Below are positions 1 to 8,405 of a stretch of DNA of 64,000 bases, piece after piece. Each line of letters opens with the position of its first letter. The stretch's first letter is position 1. The notes under the pieces were generated by a model. That model was not told the origin of the DNA. It did no database searches and saw only the letters and a list, made by a program, of their open reading frames with translations. Origin of the DNA: Brevibacillus sp. DP1.3A. Lineage in GTDB: Bacteria > Bacillota > Bacilli > Brevibacillales > Brevibacillaceae. The DNA is taken from contig NZ_CP085876.1 of NCBI RefSeq assembly GCF_013284245.2, positions 3,827,001 through 3,891,000 of the forward strand, in the 5' to 3' direction. Position numbers and translations under genes: made by a program.

Positions 1-543
1 GTAAACGGCTCCTCCCGCACACGGACCGAGGATGACAGAGATTTGCGGAATTACACCAGAGTAAATAGCATTGCGGTAAAAAATCGTGCCGTAGCCATCC
101 AGCGAGCTTACCCCTTCTTGAATGCGTGCGCCGCCAGAGTCGTTCAGACCGATAAAGGGAGCGCCGTTTTTCGCTGCCAGGTCCATCACCTTGGCGATTT
201 TCATCGCGTGCATCTCACCCAGAGCACCGCCAAATACCGTGAAATCCTGCGCGAACAAATAGACGGGACGACCGTTGATTTTTCCGTAGCCCGTCACGAC
301 ACCTTCGCCCGGTGCCTCCATCTGGTCGAGACCAAAATGTGTTGCACGATGCTCAACAAACGGGTTCAGCTCCATAAAGGTGTCTGGGTCAAGCAGAAGC
401 TCGATCCGCTCACGTGCAGTCAACTTGCCGCGGTTATGTTGTGCATCGATACGAGCATCTCCGCCACCAAGCTGGATTTTATATTTACGTTCCATCAATT
501 CATCAATTTTTTTGTACATATTGTTGCTCATAAGGGCCACCAT
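1..543 (-). CDS. Acyl-CoA (propionyl/methylmalonyl-CoA) carboxylase carboxyltransferase beta subunit, 5' part only
   Basis: N-terminal 181 residues of a biotin-dependent carboxyltransferase beta subunit that leaves the window at its left edge. The reverse strand shows family signatures: an N-terminal [14 protein letters not shown] stretch, [13 protein letters not shown], the GGALGEMHA segment and GPCAGGAVY just before the edge. Two in-frame ATGs are possible, at 543 (AAAGGA eight bases upstream) and 531. It starts 4 bp after the meaB stop, so it belongs to the methylmalonyl-CoA operon. The family moves CO2 from carboxybiotin to propionyl-CoA (or the reverse, in decarboxylases). Substrate choice cannot be read from this fragment; the mutase neighbours make propionyl/methylmalonyl-CoA the likely substrate. 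Confidence 0.9.
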   Translation of the reverse strand, partial: MVALMSNNMYKKIDELMERKYKIQLGGGDARIDAQHNRGKLTARERIELLLDPDTFMELNPFVEHRATHFGLDQMEAPGEGVVTGYGKINGRPVYLFAQDFTVFGGALGEMHAMKIAKVMDLAAKNGAPFIGLNDSGGARIQEGVSSLDGYGTIFYRNAIYSGVIPQISVILGPCAGGAVY

Positions 544-547
544 CTCT

Positions 548-1600
548 CTATTCCTTTTTCATGATCGCATTCTCATAGATCGCCACTAATTGCTGTACGG
601 CGCTTGTCGGTGAAATCTCGCCACTCGCAACGGCCCCCTCAATGGCAGGAAGCAGCTCGGCTACTTGCTGATTGCCAAAAAAGGTTGCGCGCAAGTAGTC
701 CTGAGCCATACTGTGCATCCAATCGAGTAGCTGCGCTTTGCGTCTTGACTCGAAGCCGCCTGATTGGATGGTGGTTTCACGAAATTGACCGATGACCTCC
801 CAAATATCTTCAATGCCTTCCCCTGTCAGCGAAGAACACATGTATGCCTTCGTCTCCCAGCCAGTGGTTGCCGGCTGCAAATAATGTAGAACACGATTGT
901 ATTCACCTTTGGCGATCAAGGCACGCGTGCGGTTTTCACCATCGGCTTTGTTGATCAGAAGCGCATCCGCAATTTCCATGATGCCTTTTTTGATTCCTTG
1001 CAGTTCATCGCCCGCTCCTGTCAGCATCAGCAGTAAAAAGAAATCGACCATGGACCTGACTGTCGTCTCACTCTGTCCGACTCCAACCGTCTCGACCAAA
1101 ATCACATCATAGCCTGCTGCCTCACAGATCAGCATCGTTTCCCGCGTCTTCCGATTGACTCCGCCTAGTGTGCCACCCGTGGCAGAAGGTCGGATGAACG
1201 CCTGTGGATTGCGTGACAAGAGCTCCATCCGCGTCTTATCGCCGAGAATGCTCCCGCGAGTAACCGTACTACTCGGATCAACGGCCAAAACAGCGACTCG
1301 ATGACCTTTTTCACAAAGCATACTGCCGAATGCTTCAATGAACGTGCTCTTGCCCGCACCTGGCACACCGGATATCCCTATGCGTACGGATTGACCTGTA
1401 TGAGGAAGAAGCTGTTTGATCACCTCTTGAGCCATATCCATATGAGCGGGAGCATTGCTCTCGACCAGCGTGATTGCCTGCGCCAAAACGGTTCGGTTAT
1501 TTTCCCGTACACCTGTGATGTATTGCTCCACCGATAAGCGTGGGAGGCGCGCCTTGGAGGAAACGTTCAAGAAATTCTTGTCAGCCTTGCCCCCGGTCAT
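548..1600 (-). CDS. meaB: Methylmalonyl-CoA mutase-associated GTPase MeaB
   Basis: A 350-residue G3E-type GTPase of the MeaB/ArgK family, which loads and protects the adenosylcobalamin cofactor of methylmalonyl-CoA mutase. Visible motifs are the P-loop GVPGAGKST (about residues 80-88), the switch-like [28 protein letters not shown] (a Walker B region) and the guanine-specificity NKAD. Length is normal for the family. Its ATG overlaps the mutB stop by 4 nt (ATGA), which implies translational coupling, and the carboxyltransferase gene follows 4 bp later. Cytoplasmic. The assignment is secure because of both motifs and context. Confidence 0.95.
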   Translation of the reverse strand: MTGGKADKNFLNVSSKARLPRLSVEQYITGVRENNRTVLAQAITLVESNAPAHMDMAQEVIKQLLPHTGQSVRIGISGVPGAGKSTFIEAFGSMLCEKGHRVAVLAVDPSSTVTRGSILGDKTRMELLSRNPQAFIRPSATGGTLGGVNRKTRETMLICEAAGYDVILVETVGVGQSETTVRSMVDFFLLLMLTGAGDELQGIKKGIMEIADALLINKADGENRTRALIAKGEYNRVLHYLQPATTGWETKAYMCSSLTGEGIEDIWEVIGQFRETTIQSGGFESRRKAQLLDWMHSMAQDYLRATFFGNQQVAELLPAIEGAVASGEISPTSAVQQLVAIYENAIMKKE

Positions 1601-3768
1601 TGTCCAGCAGCCTCCAGGCGATACACGATCTCTTGCAGAACGTGCTGGGCTGCTACAGGAATGACTGTTCCTGGCCCAAAGATAGCTGCGGCACCATGCT
1701 CTCGCAAAAAGGCGTAATCCTGCGCCGGTATCACACCACCTATGACGACGACAATATCCTCGCGTCCCAGCTTCTTGAGCTCTTCCACCAGTTGTGGCAG
1801 CAATGTTTTATGTCCTGCCGCAAGCGAGCTGAAGCCGATCACGTGCACGTCATTTTCTATTGCTTGTTTCGCTGTTTCCTCAGGTGTCTGGAACAATGGA
1901 CCGATATCGACGTCAAATCCCAAATCGGCAAAAGCGGTGGCAATCACTTTCGCGCCCCTGTCATGTCCGTCTTGACCCATTTTCGCGATCATAATACGGG
2001 GACGTCTGCCTTCCCACTGCTCGAATTCGTCTGCCATCTTGCGCACAGCCGCTACCTCATCCGCATCTGCGTATTCGGAACTGTAGACGCCGCTAATGGA
2101 GCGAATGACTGCCTTGTGTCTACCCACAACCTTTTCATAGGCATCCGATATTTCGCCCAAAGAAGCTCTTGCTCGCGCCGCTTCAATGGCCAGCTCCAAC
2201 AGATTGCCTTCGCCCGTTTTCGCGCATTCCGTAATGGCTTGTAGCGTTGCTTGCACTCTCGCCTCATCCCGGTTATTGCGCAGCTCCTGCAAACGTCTGA
2301 TTTGCGCTTCGCGGACAACTGTGTTGTCGACTTCGAGGATTTCCAGCGGATCTTCCTTATCCAGACGGTATTTATTCACGCCAATAATGGCTTCCTTCGC
2401 CGAATCGATATGTGCCTGACGGCGTGCAGCCGCTTCCTCGATCTTCATTTTCGGCAATCCTGTCTCAATTGCTTTTGCCATACCGCCAAGTGCTTCGACC
2501 TCTTCGATGTGCGCCCACGCTTTTTCCACGAGCTGCGCAGTCAAGGACTCGACGTAATAAGAGCCTGCCCACGGATCGACGACCTTGGTTATCTCTGTTT
2601 CGTCCTGTAAAAACAACTGCGTATTTCGCGCGATTCTGGCAGAAAAATCGGTCGGCAACGCAATCGCTTCATCCAGTGCGTTCGTATGAAGAGATTGGGT
2701 ATGCCCCAGAGCCGCGGCCATGGCCTCGATGCACGTCCGCACCACGTTGTTATACGGGTCCTGCTCCGTCAAACTCCATCCGGACGTTTGCGAATGCGTC
2801 CGCAGTGCCATCGACTTTTCGTTTTTCGGATGGAACTGCTTGATCAGATTGGCCCAAATCAGGCGGCCTGCACGCATTTTCGCCACTTCCATGAAGTAAT
2901 TCATGCCAATCGCCCAGAAAAACGACAGTCGTGGCGCAAACGCATCGATGTCGATGCCAGCTGCAAGGCCAGTACGAACGTATTCCAAGCCATCTGCCAA
3001 CGTGTAGGCCAATTCAATATCCGCGGTCGCACCCGCTTCTTGCAAGTGGTAGCCTGAAATACTGATACTGTTGAATTTGGGCATGTGCTTGGAGGTGTAG
3101 GCAAAAATATCGGAAATGATCTTCATCGACGCTTCTGGCGGATAAATGTAAGTATTCCGAACCATGTATTCCTTCAAAATGTCATTTTGGATCGTTCCGG
3201 TAAGCTCCGACTGCGATACCCCTTGCTCTTCGGCTGCCACGATATAGAACGCCATAATAGGCAAAACGGCTCCGTTCATCGTCATGGAGACAGACATTTT
3301 ATCGAGAGGGATACCATCGAACAAAATTTTCATATCGAGAATGGAGTCAACTGCCACGCCTGCTTTCCCGACATCACCGACTACCCGGGGATGATCCGAG
3401 TCATAGCCGCGATGCGTCGCGAGGTCGAAGGCAATCGACAGCCCTTTTTGTCCCGCAGCCAAATTCCGTCGGTAAAAAGCGTTACTCTCTTCCGCCGTAG
3501 AAAATCCGGCATATTGGCGAACCGTCCACGGCTGTGTCACGTACATCGTCGGATACGGTCCGCGCGTATACGGGGGCAAACCAGGCATGTAGCCGAGGTG
3601 ATCCATGCCCTCCACATCTTCCATTGTGTAAAGAGGTTTTACAGGGATCTGCTCCAGCGTCTGCCACATTTGCTCCTTTCCTTGTGGGTTTGCACCCAGT
3701 TGGGGAAACAAATCAGACACATCTCTTTTGGACTGATAAGCCATTTTTGAAAAATCAGGTCGCTTCAT
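1597..3768 (-). CDS. mutB: Methylmalonyl-CoA mutase large (catalytic) subunit
   Basis: Adenosylcobalamin enzyme that interconverts succinyl-CoA and (R)-methylmalonyl-CoA; 723 residues. The N-terminal part carries the TIM-barrel signatures [20 protein letters not shown] and [16 protein letters not shown]. The C-terminal B12 domain has the base-off motif DGHDRGAKV (DxHxxG) that the partner subunit lacks, so this is the catalytic chain. An upstream reading to 3840 exists, but the ATG at 3768 overlaps the mutA TAA by one base and has a GGAGTGAG site, so I chose it. Works as a heterodimer with the neighbouring mutA product. No cobalamin riboswitch was seen ahead of the operon. Confidence 0.96.
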   Translation of the reverse strand: MKRPDFSKMAYQSKRDVSDLFPQLGANPQGKEQMWQTLEQIPVKPLYTMEDVEGMDHLGYMPGLPPYTRGPYPTMYVTQPWTVRQYAGFSTAEESNAFYRRNLAAGQKGLSIAFDLATHRGYDSDHPRVVGDVGKAGVAVDSILDMKILFDGIPLDKMSVSMTMNGAVLPIMAFYIVAAEEQGVSQSELTGTIQNDILKEYMVRNTYIYPPEASMKIISDIFAYTSKHMPKFNSISISGYHLQEAGATADIELAYTLADGLEYVRTGLAAGIDIDAFAPRLSFFWAIGMNYFMEVAKMRAGRLIWANLIKQFHPKNEKSMALRTHSQTSGWSLTEQDPYNNVVRTCIEAMAAALGHTQSLHTNALDEAIALPTDFSARIARNTQLFLQDETEITKVVDPWAGSYYVESLTAQLVEKAWAHIEEVEALGGMAKAIETGLPKMKIEEAAARRQAHIDSAKEAIIGVNKYRLDKEDPLEILEVDNTVVREAQIRRLQELRNNRDEARVQATLQAITECAKTGEGNLLELAIEAARARASLGEISDAYEKVVGRHKAVIRSISGVYSSEYADADEVAAVRKMADEFEQWEGRRPRIMIAKMGQDGHDRGAKVIATAFADLGFDVDIGPLFQTPEETAKQAIENDVHVIGFSSLAAGHKTLLPQLVEELKKLGREDIVVVIGGVIPAQDYAFLREHGAAAIFGPGTVIPVAAQHVLQEIVYRLEAAGQ

Positions 3769-5891
3769 TATGAGCTCACTCCTATCCGCTCCTGAAGTTC
3801 TCGTAGCATCTCGTAGCAATTGGAACGCATGTGGATGCAATCATCTACACCTGCCGCCTTATAAGTCGCCATCTGCTCTGCGTCAGGCAAGCCAGCCAAC
3901 AGAACCGTCATCTGAGGTACACGTTGCTTGATTGCTTGCGCCAAAGGTGGAACATGCTCTGGATAACTAGCATCGTCTGAACAAATGACCGTGATCAACG
4001 CACCCGATGCGACCGCAGCTTCAGCCGCCTCTACGGTAGTAGAGAATGCTTGCTTGCGCCATACATCAAAGCCGCCAACTGCAAAAAACTCTGACGCGAA
4101 ATCTGCTCGGGCCTTATGCTTTGCCACTGGCCCCATCGTCGCCAAGAACACGGTCGGTCTTTTGCCTGTTGTTTTCAAAAAATCATCAGCCTGTATTCTC
4201 AAGGTTTCAAAGCGTTCGGATGCCCGGTGAATACGGAGTGGCTGGATGATTGTCTCCACTGAATCTTCACGTTTCATGGCTTTGGCGATATCCCCCACAG
4301 TCGCTCCATGAAGCACTGCTTTTACTGCATGTGGCACGAACTCATCAGTATGTTTCGCCAACTCATCGAGCGATACGGAGACGAGAGTCGCGTTTTGTTT
4401 CAATCGAAGGGATCGTGCTTCCGCTGCTCGCTCTTCGTGAATGCTCGGAAGACTCTCGGCCTGCAGTGGCTGTTCAGCCGTATTGGGATACATGTTGGTC
4501 CCAACCAAACGGTTTTTACGCGTATCGATGCTCGTTGCTTTTTGTTCCGCGATCTGGGCGATCAAGCCTTGTGGGAAGCCTGCTTCTAATGCGCTCAGTA
4601 TGCCACCTTGCGCTTCTACCTGCTGGAACAATTCCCATGCTTTTTTCGCTAATGCATCTGTGAGCCATTCTACGTACCAAGAACCTCCCGCAGGATCGAT
4701 CACTTTTGCCAAATGCGCTTCTTCTTGCAAAATAATTTGCGTATTTCTGGCAATTCTTCTTGAAAACTCATTGGCAGGGCGGATCGCTTCGTCAAATGCG
4801 GATACATGCAGACTGTCTGCACCACCAATAACGGCTGAGAACGCTTCTGTCGTGGAACGCAGCATGTTGACATACGGATCGTAAATCGTCTTCGTCCAGG
4901 CCGAAGTTCTGGCGTGAATCGTCATCTTTTGGGCTTCCGTTGATCCGCCGTAGGCCGCCACGATGTTTGACCAGAGCATTCTTGCAGCACGCAGCTTCGC
5001 GATTTCCATGAAGACATCTGAGCCAATCGAGTATGAGAACTGCATTCGTGGTGCGATATCCTCTATGGACAGCCCCCGCTCAAGCATCGCTTGCAAATAG
5101 TCGACCCCTGTGGCCAGTGAAAAAGCCAGCTCCGTTACGGCATTTCCGCCGCCATCCTGATAAGGATTGCTTTGAACCAGGATCGTTTTCAGCGCTGGCG
5201 CATGATCTTTTGCCCATTTCGTCATGCTTGCCATGGCGTTATAAGCTGTCTGCAAGGAACAAGGGAGCTTGCCCTCTGTGAGCAGAACCGCTACAGGGTC
5301 TTGCCCGATGCAACCGTGAAGTTCGGAGACTTGCTGGCCTGTCGCTTCAACATGTGCCAAGATGAGTGAAAGAATGGGCAAGCCTAGCGCTCCTGTGTTC
5401 ACGTAAAGAGGGACCTCTGAAAGCTTTACCCCTTGGAATGCCTGCTCTACATCCTCTCGGCAAAAAACAGATACGCCTTTGTGACCAATCGTATCTGGCA
5501 ATGCCTCGTCCGGATCAAGTCCAGCCAATGCCGCTTGATCCACCAGCAGATGCAGCATCGTTTGCCCGCGCTCTAAATCGTCTACGGCTGCCTGATTGAA
5601 AGCCTTGGCACTCGTTGCGATGATTTCCTGACAGACATGCCATTTGTGTTCCTTTTGCTCGTCAGGTTGCTGATTCCCTCTATGAAAAGGCGCCTCTCCT
5701 GGTAGCGCTTCCAGATGCGGCAATGTTTCGACATCTTCGTGCCGATAGATTGGCTGGCGAACAATCCCCTCGTACGAATACGTCAGTAGCTTGGCATCAA
5801 AGGATGCACCCTTTAGCGATTTTTCTGCCGCTTCCCGCCATTGCTCGTACGTGGGAACGGAGAATTCCTTGAACCATGTATGTTTGCTCAC
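3768..5891 (-). CDS. mutA: Methylmalonyl-CoA mutase small (non-catalytic) subunit
   Basis: A 707-residue homologue of MutB that forms the mutase heterodimer. It keeps the barrel-type segments ([28 protein letters not shown], with the partner's equivalent residues) but its C-terminal domain has [13 protein letters not shown] where the catalytic chain has DGHDRG, so it cannot bind B12 in the base-off mode. That is the normal state of the small subunit. The start is a GTG at 5891 with GGAGG nine bases upstream. It lies 31 bp after the biotin carrier gene, and its stop overlaps the mutB start. Confidence 0.95.
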   Translation of the reverse strand: MSKHTWFKEFSVPTYEQWREAAEKSLKGASFDAKLLTYSYEGIVRQPIYRHEDVETLPHLEALPGEAPFHRGNQQPDEQKEHKWHVCQEIIATSAKAFNQAAVDDLERGQTMLHLLVDQAALAGLDPDEALPDTIGHKGVSVFCREDVEQAFQGVKLSEVPLYVNTGALGLPILSLILAHVEATGQQVSELHGCIGQDPVAVLLTEGKLPCSLQTAYNAMASMTKWAKDHAPALKTILVQSNPYQDGGGNAVTELAFSLATGVDYLQAMLERGLSIEDIAPRMQFSYSIGSDVFMEIAKLRAARMLWSNIVAAYGGSTEAQKMTIHARTSAWTKTIYDPYVNMLRSTTEAFSAVIGGADSLHVSAFDEAIRPANEFSRRIARNTQIILQEEAHLAKVIDPAGGSWYVEWLTDALAKKAWELFQQVEAQGGILSALEAGFPQGLIAQIAEQKATSIDTRKNRLVGTNMYPNTAEQPLQAESLPSIHEERAAEARSLRLKQNATLVSVSLDELAKHTDEFVPHAVKAVLHGATVGDIAKAMKREDSVETIIQPLRIHRASERFETLRIQADDFLKTTGKRPTVFLATMGPVAKHKARADFASEFFAVGGFDVWRKQAFSTTVEAAEAAVASGALITVICSDDASYPEHVPPLAQAIKQRVPQMTVLLAGLPDAEQMATYKAAGVDDCIHMRSNCYEMLRELQERIGVSS

Positions 5892-5922
5892 TCTTCCAGT
5901 CCTCCCCTTAAAAGCTGCTCCA

Positions 5923-6438
5923 TTACGCTTGCTTCACCAGGAATAACGGCTGTCCATGCTCGACTAACTGACCGTTTTCCACCAAGACTTGGACAATCTC
6001 TCCTTTTACTTCTGCTTCAATCTCGTTAAACAGCTTCATGGCCTCGACAATACAGACAATGGTAGTTGGCTCTACCCGATCGTTTACGGATACGTATGGT
6101 GCTGCGTCAACTGCCGGTGCTGCATAGAAGGTTCCGACCATGGGTGAAGAGATTTTGTACAAGTTTTGCGTCACTTCCCCCGATTTCTGAGGGACTTCCA
6201 CAGGGACTTTTTCGACTGGACGCTCAATCGTTTCTTTTTTAGGCAAAGGAATAACGGGTGCCGCCGTCACGATTGGTGCGCTTTTGCTTTGTACGGGGGT
6301 CTGATGTACGGCTGTGACTTGATTCCCATTTCTTCGTTTGATACGCAAAGAAGAATCTTCATCATTTACCTCAAAAGATTCTATGTCCGTCTGCTCCAAT
6401 AGCTTCACAAGTTCTCGTAATTCGTAAATGGTAAGCAC
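5923..6438 (-). CDS. Biotin carboxyl carrier protein of the acyl-CoA carboxylase
   Basis: AccB-like biotin carrier of about 171 residues. The N-terminal helix (TIYELRELVKLLEQTDIESFEV) resembles AccB. A variable Pro/Lys/Val-rich linker follows at roughly residues 45-85. The C-terminal biotinyl domain has SPMVGTFY and the biotinylation site VEAMKLFNE, whose Lys is modified. The start chosen is the GTG at 6438 with GGGGAGG seven bases upstream; an upstream in-frame ATG at 6474 has no good site. It is the first gene of the operon. Together with the carboxyltransferase gene it suggests a dedicated propionyl-CoA carboxylase or decarboxylase; a biotin carboxylase gene is not in the window and may lie further left. 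Confidence 0.9.
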   Translation of the reverse strand: MLTIYELRELVKLLEQTDIESFEVNDEDSSLRIKRRNGNQVTAVHQTPVQSKSAPIVTAAPVIPLPKKETIERPVEKVPVEVPQKSGEVTQNLYKISSPMVGTFYAAPAVDAAPYVSVNDRVEPTTIVCIVEAMKLFNEIEAEVKGEIVQVLVENGQLVEHGQPLFLVKQA

Positions 6439-6481
6439 GACTATTCCTCCCCAATTCCCGAATCTGACTGGCACAACCTCA

Positions 6482-6501
6482 CGAACCGACTAGTTGGTCT
6501 T
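6482..6501. promoter_or_regulatory. Imperfect operator palindrome 1 of the methylmalonyl operon
   Basis: The sequence CGAACCGACTAGTTGGTCTT matches 16 of 20 positions of the perfect palindrome at 6567-6586. The right half, ACTAGTTGGTCT, is identical. It lies downstream of the putative start of transcription, about 44 bp before the biotin carrier start codon, where a bound repressor would block elongation. TetR binding is inferred from palindrome type and the adjacent tetR gene. Confidence 0.65.
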
Positions 6502-6513
6502 AAGTGATTGCGC

Positions 6514-6533
6514 AAGACCGACCAGTTGGTCTT
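6514..6533. promoter_or_regulatory. Operator palindrome 2 of the methylmalonyl operon
   Basis: AAGACCGACCAGTTGGTCTT is a near-perfect inverted repeat and matches 16 of 20 positions of the perfect site at 6567-6586. It sits immediately downstream of the -10 element, over the expected transcription start. Presumed TetR-family operator. Confidence 0.7.
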
Positions 6534-6539
6534 TTCGAT

Positions 6540-6568
6540 ATTATAACAAATGTCAGAATACTAGTACA
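6540..6568 (-). promoter_or_regulatory. Promoter of the methylmalonyl-CoA operon (extended -10)
   Basis: On the minus strand TGTTATAAT (a perfect TATAAT at 6545-6540 with an upstream TG) forms an extended -10 element. The region 17 bp upstream reads TGTACT, only 3 of 6 to the -35 consensus, as is common for extended -10 promoters. Operators lie on both sides. The call rests on sequence only. Confidence 0.6.
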
Positions 6569-6586
6569 GACCAACTAGTTGGTCTG
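6567..6586. promoter_or_regulatory. Perfect 20-bp operator palindrome 3
   Basis: CAGACCAACTAGTTGGTCTG is identical to its reverse complement over all 20 bases. It overlaps the -35 region of the operon promoter. This is the typical size and symmetry of TetR-family operators, and the tetR-type gene lies about 90 bp upstream on the same strand. Confidence 0.8.
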
Positions 6587-6678
6587 ATCAAGGTATTTAA
6601 TAAGGGACCATCAAGCGACTATGCCCCTGTCTCCTATCGAAAAGCTTGAGTGTAGCCGCATGATCCTTGTTAGCACCC

Positions 6679-7326
6679 CTACAATGGCTTGAAGGGATTT
6701 TCTTGTGATTGCAGGAAAAAACGTTGAAATGCCGGGTTTTCCATCGATCCTGATTTCAAAACGGAATGAAGAACCATATCTGCATAAATATCCGCGATTT
6801 GCTCGATCGAGTACGTCCCTGACTTTTGATACCATTTGTAAATCCAGTTCACCATGCCAAAGATAGCCATGGACACAATCGGCACAGGCAGCTCCGGGCG
6901 GAACTCATCCGATTCGATCCCGTCCGAAATGACGGTGAACATGATTTTTTTATAGCGATCCCGTTTCGTTTCAATATCCGTGTAGTACTCCGGAGCTAAA
7001 AACAAACTCTCCTGATAAAAAATCGTAACCTGCGAGCGGTACAGATCAATCATCATAACAAAGGATTTTACGATTGCTTGCAGACGTTCTGTCGGGGTAT
7101 CCCACTTCTCGTAAGCTTCCTCCGCTTTTTCCAGCACATACGTAATAAATTGATCATGAATGATGTAGAGGAGTTCATCTTTTGATTTGAAGTTGTGATA
7201 AAATCCTCCCTTCGACGTTCCGCTTTCTTTCACAATTTGATCCACAGTCACTTTGTGGTAGCCATTTGCTTCAAACAAGCGCATGGATGTTTCAATAATA
7301 CGTTCTCTGATTGATTTTTCGACCAT
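6679..7326 (-). CDS. TetR family transcriptional regulator of the propionyl/methylmalonyl-CoA operon
   Basis: A 215-residue TetR-type regulator. The N-terminal HTH is clear (IIETSMRLFEANGYHKVTV, then SGTSKGGFYHNFKSKDELLY, the recognition-helix region), followed by an all-helical ligand domain rich in aromatic residues (TIFYQESLF, NWIYKWYQKSG). The start chosen is the ATG at 7326 with GGGTGA upstream; an in-frame GTG at 7335 has no site. It lies upstream of, and in the same direction as, the biotin carrier-mutase operon. Three palindromes between the two are its likely targets. By analogy with fatty-acid and CoA-responsive TetR proteins the ligand may be an acyl-CoA, but this is inference. Confidence 0.9.
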   Translation of the reverse strand: MVEKSIRERIIETSMRLFEANGYHKVTVDQIVKESGTSKGGFYHNFKSKDELLYIIHDQFITYVLEKAEEAYEKWDTPTERLQAIVKSFVMMIDLYRSQVTIFYQESLFLAPEYYTDIETKRDRYKKIMFTVISDGIESDEFRPELPVPIVSMAIFGMVNWIYKWYQKSGTYSIEQIADIYADMVLHSVLKSGSMENPAFQRFFLQSQENPFKPL

Positions 7327-7343
7327 TATCTTCACCCGTGAAC

Positions 7344-7349
7344 ATTATA
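7344..7349 (-). promoter_or_regulatory. -10 element of the tetR promoter
   Basis: The minus strand reads TGCTATAAT, another extended -10. The TATAAT lies only about 17 bp before the ATG at 7326, so the leader would be very short. No -35 consensus at 17 bp (GCGTTT). Confidence 0.45.
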
Positions 7350-7365
7350 GCATAACTACATAGCA

Positions 7366-7401
7366 AAAACGCCGATTCTCTTCGGTGAGAGATCGGCGTT
7401 T
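7366..7401 (-). terminator. Terminator of the VanY-like gene
   Basis: Inverted repeat AAACGCCGAT/ATCGGCGTTT with an inner TCTC/GAGA pairing and a short loop. On the minus strand it ends in a T-run. It directly follows the stop of the carboxypeptidase gene. Confidence 0.8.
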
Positions 7402-7406
7402 CTTCC

Positions 7407-8309
7407 TTAATTCGTTGGTGTGGAAACAGGAACGGCACCTGAATATTCTTCGAGCGTAATCCCTTTTTCTCCGATTTCTTGTGCGATCTCGGCCCCTACA
7501 TAACGCAAATGCCACGGCTCATAAATATAGCCAGTAATCGCGTCTTTTCCCTCTGGGTAGCGAATGATAAATCCAAACTTCTCGACGTTTTCATCCAGCC
7601 ACTTCGCTTCTTTGGTTCCGGCAAAGCAACTCGTTGCTGCGCATTTGCCATCCTTACCGGAGACGTCAATCGCGAGTCCCGTCTCATGCTCACTCGTCCC
7701 AGGAACGGCACTGTAAGTCCGTGCCTTCTCTACGCCGTCTTTTTTTACATAGCGATTAAACAGCGCTTTCTGGTAGGCGTGGGAGCGATAGGCAGATACG
7801 CCAGCTAACTGGACACCGTCAGCCTGAGCTGCCGCAAATAACTGCTCAAGCGCACCAGCTGCTTCTTTGCGCATTTTGCGTTTCTCGCTCTTTTCCGGGA
7901 GCAAGTAAGGAACGTTTGGAAACACTAGATCATTTGGCTGATAGTTCTCTGGAAGCTTGCGTTGTTTGTTCACCAGTACAGCAACACTCTCAGGCTCACC
8001 CACGACCTCGATGTCCGGGAACGACAGCTCAGGTGGCTGACCCGCTGGTGGCTTTTCTGCCGGCTTCGTTTCCGTTGGCTTCGCTTTCTGGGGTTGCTCC
8101 GGTTGTTCTTGCTTTGGTGTTTCAGCCGGTGGAGGCGTGTTCTCCTCCTTTGGCTTCTCTTCTTCTTTCTTTGGAGGAGTTGGCGTCTCCACGGATGATG
8201 GTGTCTGTGGTTCTTGTGGAGCAGCTGTACTGTTACATCCAGACAACACAAATGTCATTGCCGTTACGAGTACAAGCGGATGCAAAAGTCGGTGTCGAAA
8301 ACTTCTCAT
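7407..8309 (-). CDS. D-alanyl-D-alanine carboxypeptidase lipoprotein, VanY/M15B type
   Basis: Zinc peptidase of about 300 residues that trims the terminal D-Ala from peptidoglycan stem peptides. The start at 8309 has AAAGGA eight bases upstream; an earlier in-frame start at 8342 lacks one. The N-terminus is a lipoprotein signal (VLVTAMTFVLSGC, lipobox Cys about residue 25). A low-complexity linker of about 70 residues rich in Pro, Glu and Lys follows. The catalytic domain shows the zinc motif SEHETGLAIDVSG (SxHxxGxAxD) and EPWHLRYVG. Likely anchored on the outer face of the membrane, with the linker reaching into the wall. Resembles B. subtilis YodJ. Confidence 0.9.
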   Translation of the reverse strand: MRSFRHRLLHPLVLVTAMTFVLSGCNSTAAPQEPQTPSSVETPTPPKKEEEKPKEENTPPPAETPKQEQPEQPQKAKPTETKPAEKPPAGQPPELSFPDIEVVGEPESVAVLVNKQRKLPENYQPNDLVFPNVPYLLPEKSEKRKMRKEAAGALEQLFAAAQADGVQLAGVSAYRSHAYQKALFNRYVKKDGVEKARTYSAVPGTSEHETGLAIDVSGKDGKCAATSCFAGTKEAKWLDENVEKFGFIIRYPEGKDAITGYIYEPWHLRYVGAEIAQEIGEKGITLEEYSGAVPVSTPTN

Positions 8310-8405
8310 TGTAACGTTCCTTTCGTTTTGGAGCTGATCCAATTATGTAGGTAATAAAAGTACGTACCTATTATGACATAATTGACCGGCGTTTCGTTAC
8401 ATGAT

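Noticed and set aside
1540-3750. Several plus-strand open frames of 120-234 codons opposite mutB and meaB
   Set aside because: All are shadows of highly conserved genes on the minus strand; none has a start signal or family resemblance.
6439-6678. Cobalamin riboswitch for the B12-dependent mutase operon
   Set aside because: No B12-box-like sequence or long structured leader between tetR and the biotin carrier gene; the space is filled by promoter and palindromes.
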